Shown here: in pieces, positions 52,101-61,567 of the stretch
Numbering within the stretch: the stretch's first letter is position 1
Layout: the number at the start of each line of letters is the position of its first letter
Assembly: GCF_900114625.1 (NCBI RefSeq)
Contig: NZ_FOZL01000001.1
Location: 186,001 to 250,000 of the forward strand
Origin: Granulicella pectinivorans
GTDB lineage: Bacteria; Acidobacteriota; Terriglobia; Terriglobales; Acidobacteriaceae
Length of the DNA: 64,000 nt
Direction of reading: 5' to 3'
Translations under genes and position numbers: made by a program
Notes under the pieces: generated by a model
What the model saw: the letters and a program-made list of their open reading frames with translations, nothing else
What the model was told of the DNA's origin: nothing
Database searches by the model: none

Positions 52101-52650
52101 TCTCATCGCGCTCGCCCTCATCGCCGTCTACATCGTCCTTGGGATCCTCTATGAGAGCTTCATCCACCCCCTCACCATCCTCTCCACGCTGCCCTCGGCC
52201 GGCGTAGGAGCACTCGTGGCTCTGCTCCTCATGAAGGTGGACCTCTCCGTCATCGCCATGATCGGCATCATCCTGCTCATCGGCATCGTGAAGAAGAACG
52301 CCATCATGATGATCGACTTCGCTCTGGTCGCCGAACGCGAAGGCGGCAAGACGCCTGAAGAGGCCATCTACGAAGCCTGCCTCCTCCGCTTCCGCCCCAT
52401 CATGATGACCACCATGGCCGCACTCCTCGGCGGTCTCCCTCTTGCACTCGGCACTGGAACCGGCTCCGAACTCCGCCGGCCCCTCGGCATCACCATTGTT
52501 GGGGGCCTTATCGTCTCGCAGTGCCTCACGCTGTTCACCACCCCGGTCGTCTATCTTGTCTTCGACCGCATCCGCCTGCGCTTCGAGCGTCTCTTCCATA
52601 CCAAGAAGCACACCCCATCCGCTCACGCCATCCCTGCCACCGGCGACTAG
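49177..52650 (+). CDS. RND efflux pump, second of two (MdtC-like)
   Basis: The 1157-residue pump is about 100 residues longer than typical. A charged cytoplasmic leader of some 65 residues precedes FIKRPVATFLLSFAIILAGCVAY. Features include the proton-relay segment LTISTGFVVDDAIVVIENISR, the second-repeat GIVKKNAIMMIDFALVAE and MMTTMAALLGGLPLALGTG. A low-complexity Ala/Ser/Asn-rich insert lies near residues 310-360, and a run of eight glycines follows SFAG near residue 712. It should pair with the first pump as MdtB and MdtC do. It starts 26 bases after the TonB-C gene and closes the operon at a strong palindrome. Confidence 0.94.
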   Translation: MSFENPQPGDKTPTDHTRPGDLAKLSGRVQDRGGDRSSADEHANAEDRREASGDHAPENVGGVHFSAPFIKRPVATFLLSFAIILAGCVAYKLLPVASLPQVEFPTIAVSASLPGGDPETMASSVATPLERQFSKIAGITQMTSVSSSGTASITMQFDLNRDVDGAARDVQAAINAARSQLPANLPSNPSYRKINPSDAPILILALTSDTLAIPQLYDASDSVLAQKIAQVNGVGQTFTGGSAKPAVRIEADPNLLTSYGLGLEALRAAIASVNVLQPTGFLTSNTQRYSVSTSDQLFGAAAYAPLIIATNRGPVSTAAASSALPANLQSATSASASASVVNTTPLPNNNATAAIGSAASGDVRGTVRIRDVAKVVDSVENIQTGGLFNGTPAILIIVTKSPGANVISTTDNVIAMLPTLRASISPAIKLQIALDRTVTIRASVADVTRTLVISIVLVILVVFLFLREVRSTLIPSVSVPLSILGTFGVMYLLGYSLDNLSLMALTISTGFVVDDAIVVIENISRHLELGLEPFEAAMVGSKEIGFTVLSMSISLIAVFIPILLMGGIVGRLFREFAVTLSAAILVSLVVSLTTTPMLSAKFLEAHSKRKHGRIYKFGERMLQLLTDEYDRGLRWVLRHQPLMILVTIGTFFLTIYLFAIVPKGFFPQQDTGRIGGQIRAQQDTSFDNIKDKMIRLSRIVKQDPAVMNVMSFAGGGGGGGGSNTANLFMFLKPDAERQKTGDTAEVILARLRPKVNSIPGAQLYLQSQQELNIGGRQSATQYQYSLTADTVDELNTWAPKLMAKMMVMPELKDVATDQMQNGLRAQLVIDRDTASRLGVSPLTIDATLSDAFGQAQVSTTYMPLNQYHVVMEAAQEFQQDPTVLQKIFVKSTTGAMVPLSAVTHYVEQRIPLQVNHQGLSPAATLSFNLTPGYSLSQATQAIEAGRIAIEMPSTIHGGFQGTAQAFQASLSSEPILIALALIAVYIVLGILYESFIHPLTILSTLPSAGVGALVALLLMKVDLSVIAMIGIILLIGIVKKNAIMMIDFALVAEREGGKTPEEAIYEACLLRFRPIMMTTMAALLGGLPLALGTGTGSELRRPLGITIVGGLIVSQCLTLFTTPVVYLVFDRIRLRFERLFHTKKHTPSAHAIPATGD

Positions 52651-52675
52651 GCCCAGCAGGTTCTCTGCATCGCTT

Positions 52676-52720
52676 TCTCCATGAAAAAGAGCGGCCAATG
52701 GCCGCTCTTTTTCATGGAGA
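52676..52720. terminator. Perfect 45-nt bidirectional terminator palindrome
   Basis: Two 21-base arms (52676-52696 and 52700-52720) are exact complements around an AAT loop. Each arm contains a five-A or five-T run next to the GC-rich core GAGCGGCC, so T-runs follow the core stem on both strands. It lies between the converging RND and glucan phosphorylase genes, where it can stop both transcripts. Confidence 0.92.
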
Positions 52721-52730
52721 AACGCCCCAT

Positions 52731-54557
52731 CTAAACGGCCAAAACCGGCTCCGCTTCCCCCGCAAGTTCCAGCTCCGCCATGGGCGTCTGCGGGAAGTAG
52801 GCGTTTGCAAAGTATTGAGAAAGCATGCGATGCGTGTTGAAGAACGTGCCGTTCATCGCAATGCACGACTGCTGCATCCGAGCCCAGGCGTTCGGCCGCT
52901 GGTACAACGGAGCAATGCAGTTTTCCAGCTTATCGTAGAGGTTCTGCGCCTCTGCCGCTTCGTTGTCCGCGTCGTCAATGGCCCAACCAGTCACATCCTC
53001 GGCACATCCTTCAATCCACCAGCCATCCAGGATGGAAAGACTCGGCACGCCATTCAGAGCAGCCTTCATCCCCGACGTCCCGGACGCCTCATAGGGTCGG
53101 CGCGGCGTATTCACCCACACATCGACGCCCTGCGTCAGTTGCGCGCCCAGTTCCCAGTCGTAGTTCTCCAGATACAGAATCCGCAGCGCGCTTGAGTTCA
53201 GCTTCTGCGCCACTTCCACCACGTCCTTGATCAATCCCTTGCCTGCCGTATCCGCCGGATGCGCCTTGCCCGCATACAGAATCTGCAACCCGCCAATCTT
53301 CTTGGCGATCTTCAGAAGCCGTTTCGGATCTTGGAGAAGCAGGCTCGCCCGCTTGTACGTCGCCACGCGTCGTGCAAATCCCAGCGTCAGAATCTTCGGA
53401 TCGAACTGGTGCCCGGTCCTCTCCTCCACCAGCTTGAACAACCTCTGCTTACCCAGATGGTGACAGTTCGAAATCCGTGCCGGCTCGATTCCGTACACGG
53501 AGCGGAAGTATTGGTTGTCATGCCGCCAGGCCGGAATCTCCTTGTCCAGAAGCTCTTGCAGAGCATGCGAAGTCCACGTTGCCGCGTGTACACCATTCGT
53601 AATCGAGTGGATCGTGTAATCCGGGAACATCTCCTGGGAAACCTTGCCATGTTGCATGGCGACGCCATTCACATAACGCGAGAACTTCAGCGCCAGGTAC
53701 GTCATATTCAAGAGCCCGTTGTGCAGGCAGCCAAAGCGCTCGATCGTCCCAGCCCGCACGTCGCCGAGGATGGCCTTCGCCTGATCCAGCCCGAATTGAT
53801 CGTGCCCCGCGGGCACCGGCGTATGCGTCGTGAACACGCACTTTTGCCGTACAACCTCTGCGTCGGCATCGGTCGCGTCGGTCAACTTCCGCGAAGCCGT
53901 CTGCTCCCGCAGAAGCTCCAACGTCAGCAGGGCCGCGTGCCCCTCATTCATGTGATACACCTGCGGCGTGCAGCCAAGCTCATGCAGCAGAGCCGTACCG
54001 GCGATGCCGAGCACAGCCTCCTGGCAAAGACGATAGTACGTGTCGCCGCCGTAGAGATGATCCGTAAGATGACGGTCCCACGCATCGTTGCCTTCAACGT
54101 CCGTATCCAGCAGGAACACGGGAATGATGTGCCCCACTGCTCCGACCACATCGAAGCGCCAGGCCGTTACCTTCAAGGGCCGGCCCTGGATCGTCACCGT
54201 TACAGTCTTTCCCGCGCTGGGCAGCGTCGCCTCGGGGCTCCACGGGACATCGGCTTCGGTCTGCTGACCATCGGCATCGAGCATCTGCCGGAAGTATCCA
54301 CGGCGGTGTGCCAGCGAGATGGCCACCATTGGCGCGGCCGTATCGGCGGCCGAACGCAGTGTATCGCCAGCCAGCATGCCCAACCCACCCGAATACGTCG
54401 GCAGCGCAGGCGACAGAGCAATCTCCATCGAGTAATACGCAATCGAACGCGCTGCAAGATCCGGGCAGGCTGCGTTCTTGTCGATCTCAGGCGTAATCGC
54501 TGCCGGAGGATCCGAAACCGGCTGAACCATCATGGGGGTGCGCTTCGTTGGACTCAT
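52731..54557 (-). CDS. glgP: Alpha-glucan phosphorylase (short GlgP type)
   Basis: The enzyme releases glucose 1-phosphate from alpha-1,4-glucans with phosphate. The 608-residue product is the short bacterial/archaeal form. It shows AYYSMEIALSPALPTYSGGLGMLAGD near the start, VYHMNEGHAALLTLELL, THTPVPAGHDQF, GFARRVATYKRASLLL and the pyridoxal-phosphate lysine in EASGTSGMKAALNGVPSLSILDGWW. An upstream TTG would add 15 residues; the ATG at 54557 is preferred. It stands alone among glycogen genes here. It converges on the RND operon across the palindromic terminator. Confidence 0.95.
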   Translation of the reverse strand: MSPTKRTPMMVQPVSDPPAAITPEIDKNAACPDLAARSIAYYSMEIALSPALPTYSGGLGMLAGDTLRSAADTAAPMVAISLAHRRGYFRQMLDADGQQTEADVPWSPEATLPSAGKTVTVTIQGRPLKVTAWRFDVVGAVGHIIPVFLLDTDVEGNDAWDRHLTDHLYGGDTYYRLCQEAVLGIAGTALLHELGCTPQVYHMNEGHAALLTLELLREQTASRKLTDATDADAEVVRQKCVFTTHTPVPAGHDQFGLDQAKAILGDVRAGTIERFGCLHNGLLNMTYLALKFSRYVNGVAMQHGKVSQEMFPDYTIHSITNGVHAATWTSHALQELLDKEIPAWRHDNQYFRSVYGIEPARISNCHHLGKQRLFKLVEERTGHQFDPKILTLGFARRVATYKRASLLLQDPKRLLKIAKKIGGLQILYAGKAHPADTAGKGLIKDVVEVAQKLNSSALRILYLENYDWELGAQLTQGVDVWVNTPRRPYEASGTSGMKAALNGVPSLSILDGWWIEGCAEDVTGWAIDDADNEAAEAQNLYDKLENCIAPLYQRPNAWARMQQSCIAMNGTFFNTHRMLSQYFANAYFPQTPMAELELAGEAEPVLAV

Positions 54558-54668
54558 CGGTGCGATATGCCTCGTTTCCAGTTGGAGACTTAAGTCTACC
54601 AAGCGCCCTTGAAAGAAGCAGAATCTGGTCGAATCGAAGAACCGGGACCGTTCGCAATATGAAACAAC

Positions 54669-54974
54669 TTACATCCGGTCTATCGACAGAAAGCCGAACT
54701 TCATCAGGAAACCAAGCAATGCAGCGACTCCCAGGGCAACGGTTGTCCAGGGGCCGGCTGTCTTGATTCTTTTCATCAAAACTTCAACAAACAGCACAAG
54801 CACATACAGGATCAGCATCAGCAGCAGGCCGTCCCAGATGAAGACGCGCGTGTGCAGGGCGTCGGGCGCCAGCGTCGTGCGCTTGTTGAACGGATGCAGA
54901 AGAAAGCTGCCGAGGGCAAATGTAACCAGAAACAGCACACACTGAAATAAGCAAGAAAAGATGTTACGCATCAT
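54669..54974 (-). CDS. Small membrane protein of unknown function
   Basis: The 101-residue product has three hydrophobic spans: LFQCVLFLVTFALGSFLL, IWDGLLLMLILYVLVLFVEVLM and VALGVAALLGFLMKF. A short loop with KRTTLAPDALHTR lies between the first two. I do not recognise a family. It ends 111 bases before the phosphorylase gene and begins 14 bases after the adenosine deaminase stop on the same strand, so it is probably co-transcribed with the deaminase. Confidence 0.62.
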   Translation of the reverse strand: MMRNIFSCLFQCVLFLVTFALGSFLLHPFNKRTTLAPDALHTRVFIWDGLLLMLILYVLVLFVEVLMKRIKTAGPWTTVALGVAALLGFLMKFGFLSIDRM

Positions 54975-54988
54975 CGAGTTCTCCGAAA

Positions 54989-56542
54989 TTACGGCTTTGC
55001 TTCAAAGGCTACGAACCGGCGCTCCAGTTCCCACTGCTGCGCGGCCTTCTCGCTGGTGGCAAGGAAGGCTTCGCAGGCGGCTGAAGGCTTTGTGACAGGC
55101 ACGCCCGCGCACGCTTTGACCGGAGTGCCGAAGGCATCGGGAGTGGCCCACAGGCTCGCCCCAGGCAGAAAGGTGTGCTCCATGCCAGTGCGCGCCATAT
55201 CCTTCAACTCCTTATACGAGAGATGAAAATCCAGCGCGGCACGCGTGTATTCATTGGTCAGATCGATGCGGGATACGCCTTCATCATCCGTCGAGAGCGA
55301 CACCGGCACACCGGCTCCGCGGTACTGCGGCAAGGGGTGGAAGGGTTCTGTGATGCCCAGGATGCCATCGTTGGATGTGAGGTTGATCTCCACCATGACA
55401 TGCTTCGCGGCCATCTCTTTGAGCAGATCGTGCGGATTGTCTTCGCCCATCACATCGACACCATGGCCAATTCTCTCCGCATGACCGAGCTCAACGGCCT
55501 CGCGGATATGGAACTTCATCCCTTCGGGAGGAACCATGCCCGGGGCAAGTTCGCCCGCGTGAAGGCTGATGTGTCCCACAGGATATGCGCCGCGCAGATA
55601 GTCCAGCATCGTCATCTGGCGGTGGTATTCACTCATCGCCATGTACGCGTCTTCCGGCTGCACGAAGTTGATGCCAACGATCGTCGAGGGATCCGCCTGC
55701 ATCATCTCGAAGCCGAGCAAAGTCTGGGCGAAAACCTGCTGCGGCGGGAAGGCGCGCAGCACCTGGTAGATCATGCGGATGGTCACGGCGCAGGCGGGCT
55801 TAGCCTCCGGCGTACCGCAGTGCTCGATGGCCTTGCGGCCGGCAAGATCAGCCTCAACCTGCTTGATGTCTGCGGCCATCTCATCCCGCATGCCACTGGC
55901 GAGCAGCTTCTCGCGCACCTCCGCCAACTGCGCTGGGGACGCGTTCTCAGCAGGCCACCCGATCACGTATCCAGCCTTCGCAGAGGCCGTAAAGGACGGC
56001 GTCATCATGATTTCCAGGTATTGTTCGTTTTGTGCGGCGGCGCGGGTGGCGACCTGGTCCAACCACTCGGCGTTGTGGTTGGCGAGTCCGCCGAAGCGAC
56101 CGAAGGTATCGAAGAACTGGTCGTGACCGCTTGTGCCGGCGGAGGGCACGAAGCTGCGCATGGAAAATGCGTCGACGAGGGCGTCGTAGAGGTGCTGGTC
56201 CTTGAAGACGTTCTCGGCGGGGACGTCGGGGGCGACGCAGGGGATCTTTTCGCCGCGCACGAAGGAGTGCGTGATGGGATTCACGCACAGATGATCGGCC
56301 GCTGCCTCGGCCAGGAAGGTCTCGGCGTAGATGGCACCGGAGAGATGCATATGCAGGTCGGAGCCTTTGGGCATGCCGGCGAGGAAGGCATGCATCTCGA
56401 GGGGGCTTTTGCGCGCGACCTCCATGGCCTTCGAGGCGCGAGTTTCCCCCGGTGTAAGGAGCTTGCCGGCGGGCGGGGCGGCATGGAGCGCAAAAGGCGC
56501 AAAGACGATGGCGGCGATCAGCGAAGCGCGTACACGGAACAT
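54989..56542 (-). CDS. Exported adenosine deaminase family protein
   Basis: The 517-residue protein has a signal peptide (SLIAAIVFAPFALHAAPPAG) and a metal-dependent deaminase barrel. Zinc ligands are in DLHMHLSGA (His64, His66), and the catalytic segments are ISLHAGELAPG, LGHAERIGHGVD, EINLTSNDGILG and SLSTDDEGVSR. It is longer than cytoplasmic adenosine deaminase (about 340), with an N-terminal extension and inserts. This recalls secreted ADGF/CECR1-like enzymes. It should deaminate adenosine or a related nucleoside outside the cytoplasm. GAAGGA precedes the ATG. The gene is divergent from murJ. Confidence 0.9.
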   Translation of the reverse strand: MFRVRASLIAAIVFAPFALHAAPPAGKLLTPGETRASKAMEVARKSPLEMHAFLAGMPKGSDLHMHLSGAIYAETFLAEAAADHLCVNPITHSFVRGEKIPCVAPDVPAENVFKDQHLYDALVDAFSMRSFVPSAGTSGHDQFFDTFGRFGGLANHNAEWLDQVATRAAAQNEQYLEIMMTPSFTASAKAGYVIGWPAENASPAQLAEVREKLLASGMRDEMAADIKQVEADLAGRKAIEHCGTPEAKPACAVTIRMIYQVLRAFPPQQVFAQTLLGFEMMQADPSTIVGINFVQPEDAYMAMSEYHRQMTMLDYLRGAYPVGHISLHAGELAPGMVPPEGMKFHIREAVELGHAERIGHGVDVMGEDNPHDLLKEMAAKHVMVEINLTSNDGILGITEPFHPLPQYRGAGVPVSLSTDDEGVSRIDLTNEYTRAALDFHLSYKELKDMARTGMEHTFLPGASLWATPDAFGTPVKACAGVPVTKPSAACEAFLATSEKAAQQWELERRFVAFEAKP

Positions 56543-56622
56543 GAGGGGTCCTTCTCAGGTCTGTCGGTAGAGCCATCAGGATACCGCGTCGGAGGGCGCG
56601 AGGCTAGAATCGATAAGACCCC

Positions 56623-58179
56623 ATGGCTACGACCGCCAATTCGACTCCCGTAAAGGGCTCCACCGCCTTTGCCGCCACCATCCTGCTGATGAGCTCGTCC
56701 GTACTCTCCGGCCTGCTGGGGCTGGTGCGCCAGAAGTACATCGGCCAGGTGTTCGGCGCCAGCAACCTGACCGACGCGTATAACGCCGCCTTCCAGTTGC
56801 CGGACATGCTGAGCTACTTCCTGGTGGGTGGCGTAGGCAGTATTTCGCTGATCTCCATCCTGAGCCGCTACCGCGAGACCGGAGACGACCTGGGCGCGGA
56901 CCGTGCGCTCTCCGTGGTGCTGAATGCGATGCTTGTGGTGCTGGGAGTGGCGGTGCTGATCGCGGAGTTGCTGGCTCCGGCGTATACGCACTTCTTCTTT
57001 GCCAGCTTCGACGCCGAGACCTCCGCGCTGTGCACGCACCTGACGCGCATTCTTCTGCCTGCACAGTTGTTCTTTTTTGCCGGGTTTGTGCTGGGTTCGC
57101 GTCTTCTGGTTCGCAAGATCTTTACGTACCAGGCAGTCGCGCCGCTGGTCTATAACCTCGGCATCATCCTTGGCGGCGTCCTCCTCTCGAGGCGCATCGG
57201 CATCGATTCGTTGGCCTGGGGCGCCTTCGGTGGCGCGCTGCTGGGGCAGGCGGTGCTGAACGGGATTGGCGCGCTGCGCGGCGGGCTGCGCTATCACCCG
57301 ATCGTGAACCTGCGCGACCCTGCGTTTGTGGAGTGGCTGCGGCTTTCGCTGCCGCTGATGGTTGGCGTGTCGCTGGTGATGGCCGACCGCTGGATCCTCA
57401 ACCATTACGCCACGGCGGACAAGGGCGGCATTACGCACCTTACCGTTGCGAAGAACCTGTTCAATGCACCGCTTTCGGTGATCGGGATGGCTGCCGGAGC
57501 GGCGAGTCTGCCGTTCTTTTCCTCCTTGTTTGCACAGGGGCGGATGTATGACTTCAACGGTGCGGTGACGCGGTCCGTGACGCGTCTGCTGGCGGTTTCG
57601 TTCATGGTTTCGGCGCTGATGGTGGCGCTTGCCGAGCCCGCCGTGGACGTCTTTCGGGGAGGCAGGTTCAGGCCGCAGGATGCGCAGGAGACCGCAGTTT
57701 ACTTCGCTATTTTTGCGGTGACGCTGTGTTTATGGTCGGCGCAGGGGATCTACGCGCGGGCGTTTTATGCGGCGGGCAATACGCTTACGCCCGCGGTCTC
57801 AGGCACGGTGATCACGGTGATTTCGATTCCCTGCTATGCGCTGCTTTATCAGAGCTTTGGGGTGAACGGCCTGGCGGTGGCGAGCGATCTTGGGATCTTT
57901 GCGTTGACGGTTACGCTTGCGATCCAACTGCATCGCAAGAGGCTGGTCTCGATCGCTTCACTGGATTATGGGGAGCTTTTGCGTTCTTTGGCCGCGGCGG
58001 CGGGTGGCTACGCGGTGGCGGCTGCGGTGGTGCGCTACCTGCCAAGGCCGCATGGGCACTATATGAGGGATGCTGTCTTGATTGGGACGGCGACGGTGCT
58101 TTGGGGGGTGGTGAGCGTTGGAATCCTGACCGTCACCGGCTCGAAACTGCCGGCTCAACTGCGGAGACGCAGGGCATAG
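56623..58179 (+). CDS. murJ: Lipid II flippase MurJ
   Basis: MurJ moves lipid II across the membrane for peptidoglycan synthesis. The 518-residue MOP-fold protein has about fourteen spans and conserved text: GLVRQKYIGQVFGASNLTDAYNAAFQLPDMLSYFLVGG near residue 34, LVYNLGIILGGVLL, LSLPLMVGVSLVMADRWILNHYA and YARAFYAAGNTLTPAVSG. The cavity arginines of the first loops are present. It is a single gene, divergent from the adenosine deaminase gene. A short intrinsic terminator follows. Confidence 0.93.
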   Translation: MATTANSTPVKGSTAFAATILLMSSSVLSGLLGLVRQKYIGQVFGASNLTDAYNAAFQLPDMLSYFLVGGVGSISLISILSRYRETGDDLGADRALSVVLNAMLVVLGVAVLIAELLAPAYTHFFFASFDAETSALCTHLTRILLPAQLFFFAGFVLGSRLLVRKIFTYQAVAPLVYNLGIILGGVLLSRRIGIDSLAWGAFGGALLGQAVLNGIGALRGGLRYHPIVNLRDPAFVEWLRLSLPLMVGVSLVMADRWILNHYATADKGGITHLTVAKNLFNAPLSVIGMAAGAASLPFFSSLFAQGRMYDFNGAVTRSVTRLLAVSFMVSALMVALAEPAVDVFRGGRFRPQDAQETAVYFAIFAVTLCLWSAQGIYARAFYAAGNTLTPAVSGTVITVISIPCYALLYQSFGVNGLAVASDLGIFALTVTLAIQLHRKRLVSIASLDYGELLRSLAAAAGGYAVAAAVVRYLPRPHGHYMRDAVLIGTATVLWGVVSVGILTVTGSKLPAQLRRRRA

Positions 58180-58213
58180 AGGTTGGACCTCTGCTGAGAA
58201 ATGCTCCGAGAAT

Positions 58214-58234
58214 TGGTCTGTTTTGGACCATTTT
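58214..58234 (+). terminator. Probable intrinsic terminator after murJ
   Basis: TGGTCT (58214-58219) pairs with GGACCA (58225-58230), with a final G-T pair, around a GTTTT loop. TTTT follows directly. The stem is short, but the position 35 bases after the murJ stop fits. Confidence 0.5.
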
Positions 58235-58445
58235 CAGGCATCGCGGTAATGATGGTCTTCTAAAGGGGTTACGGGGTGGCGATGCGTATTTCCCAAGGTT
58301 TCACCAGACGATTTCGTGACGGTAAAACGTGGGAAAACGTATGGATTCTGTGGCCAAATGCCCGTACAGCATGTCCACGCAAAGTGGTATGTTTTGGATT
58401 CGATTATCGCGCAGAGGGTGAGCGGGAGTGCGGGAACCACGGCCC

Positions 58446-58496
58446 GGGCTAAAGCCCTTTCTTTGATGGAAGGCAGGACGTGGGGCTAAAGCCCCA
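58446..58496. repeat. Two GGGCTAAAGCCC palindromes downstream of iscX
   Basis: GGGCTAAAGCCC (58446-58457) and TGGGGCTAAAGCCCCA (58481-58496) are near-perfect palindromes 23 bases apart. The same GGGCTAAAG core begins the elements at 59383 and 63184. They lie between the converging murJ and iscX genes. Confidence 0.8.
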
Positions 58497-58521
58497 CCCT
58501 CATCCCAGAACGGCAACGAGG

Positions 58522-58740
58522 CTAGCCTTTAGCGTCTTCGTACTCTTCGTTCCAGGCGGTCTGGATGGCTTCGAGGAGGCCTTCGTTCGACTTGGCGGGG
58601 TCGCCGGTGAAGCCTTCGAGGCCGGTGACGTACTTGTGCAGGTCGGTGAAGCGAACCGTGTAGGGCTCGATGTCGGGATACTTCTCCTGAAGTTGAATGC
58701 CGATCTCTTCTACGTCGGTCCAGGTGATTTCGCGGGGCAT
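58522..58740 (-). CDS. iscX: Iron-sulfur assembly accessory protein IscX
   Basis: The 72-residue acidic protein matches IscX (YfhJ): EITWTDVEEIGIQLQEKYPDIEPYTVRFTDLHKYV, ending LLEAIQTAWNEEYEDA. IscX binds the cysteine desulfurase IscS and iron and tunes cluster assembly. It is the last gene of the isc group and follows fdx, the normal order. The gap between them contains a long palindrome. iscS itself is not in this window. Confidence 0.93.
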   Translation of the reverse strand: MPREITWTDVEEIGIQLQEKYPDIEPYTVRFTDLHKYVTGLEGFTGDPAKSNEGLLEAIQTAWNEEYEDAKG

Positions 58741-58807
58741 GTCGTTCTCCTCAAAAGCGCCCTACGCGGGCGGCGGGCGTTCACACGTCTTTTTGCTGCT
58801 TCGCGTG

Positions 58808-58857
58808 GCCCTTCCGGTGGTCGGGGATACAAATCCTGGCCGACCAACGGAAGGCCC
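58808..58857. repeat. Long imperfect palindrome between fdx and iscX
   Basis: CCTTCCG and TGGTCGG on the left (from about 58810) pair with CCGACCA and CGGAAGG on the right (to about 58854). An inner GGAT/ATCC caps the stem. The pairing covers most of 45 bases with single mismatches. It may modulate the amount of iscX mRNA relative to fdx. Confidence 0.75.
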
Positions 58858-58872
58858 GCATGTAGGGTGACT

Positions 58873-59301
58873 TTACGCGCCAGGGCCGTGGGCCGGCTTG
58901 CCTTCCTGCACGTAGTTGCGGTTCCACTTGGGGATCTCGACGACGTAGGTGCCAGGCTTTTCGATGACGGCCTGGCAACCGAGGCGCGAGTTGAGCTGGA
59001 TGTCGGCGGCGGTCTCCATGCGGTCGAGCTCGAGGTCTTCGGCCTCCGAGATGCCCTGCTCGCCCTGCTTCACATGGATGTGGCAGGTGGTGCAGGCGCA
59101 GACGCCTCCGCAGGCGTGGTCGAGGAAGATGCCGTAGTTTTCAGCCACGTCGAGGAAGGACATGGGGAGGCCGTGGCCATCGTAGGGCATGGTGTCGTAT
59201 TTGAACTCGACGGTCTTGCCCTCGGGCAGGAAGGTGACGCGGACCATGTCCGGCGCGGCGGGCTTGGTGAGGTCGACGGGGGTGATGATGTTTTCTGACA
59301 T
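58873..59301 (-). CDS. fdx: ISC-type 2Fe-2S ferredoxin
   Basis: This adrenodoxin-type ferredoxin donates electrons during cluster assembly. The 142-residue product has the cluster ligands in DHACGGVCACTTCHIH (Cys64, Cys70, Cys73) and LGCQAVIEKPG (Cys109). An extra cysteine, Cys68, is shared with the E. coli Isc ferredoxin. It has an N-terminal extension of about 18 residues and a C-terminal one of about 15 compared with E. coli. It lies downstream of hscA on the same strand across a 192-base gap that contains a repeat. Confidence 0.94.
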   Translation of the reverse strand: MSENIITPVDLTKPAAPDMVRVTFLPEGKTVEFKYDTMPYDGHGLPMSFLDVAENYGIFLDHACGGVCACTTCHIHVKQGEQGISEAEDLELDRMETAADIQLNSRLGCQAVIEKPGTYVVEIPKWNRNYVQEGKPAHGPGA

Positions 59302-59382
59302 GTCTCTTTCAGTCTACTCGGCATGGCTGGCAGACAGCCATATGCTTTGGGCTATGAAAAGAATCGGTGCCGACGGAAAGGG

Positions 59383-59458
59383 ATACCCCAGGGGCTAAAG
59401 TCCAGATCGCCGGCTGTCCTGTGAGACCCAAGGCTGAAGCCTTGGGGTACCTTGAAGC
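59383..59458. repeat. Dispersed palindromic repeat, copy A (GGGGCTAAAG family)
   Basis: The 76-base element begins ATACCCCAGGGGCTAAAG and contains GTGAGACCCAAGGC, then a right arm ending GGGGTACCTTGAAGC. It matches the element at 63184-63258 in order and in most outer positions, while the middle differs. It fills most of the hscA-fdx gap. Confidence 0.85.
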
Positions 59459-59493
59459 AAGTACCACTGCAAAAGCAAATTCGTTGGAGCAAG

Positions 59494-61488
<1,995 letters not shown>

Positions 61489-61514
61489 GCGGTGAGATCC
61501 TTTGGCCCGTTGGT

Positions 61515-61543
61515 TTGGGCGATAACTTCTATTGTCCTACAAT
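61515..61543 (+). promoter_or_regulatory. Promoter for the DinB-superfamily gene
   Basis: TTGGGC (61515-61520) and TACAAT (61538-61543) are separated by exactly 17 bases. The -10 matches five of six consensus positions. It lies 25 bases before the rightward gene at 61568, inside the hscA upstream gap. Confidence 0.6.
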
Positions 61544-61567
61544 CGCGTGTATTGAAGGAGAATGACG

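Larger units (their letters stand above)
58180..58521. other. 342-base gap between murJ and iscX
   Basis: The gap holds a probable murJ terminator at 58214-58234, about 210 bases with no gene or RNA that I recognise, and a pair of GGGCTAAAGCCC palindromes at 58446-58496. Base composition is less GC-rich in the middle third than in neighbouring genes, which is normal for non-coding DNA. Confidence 0.5.
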
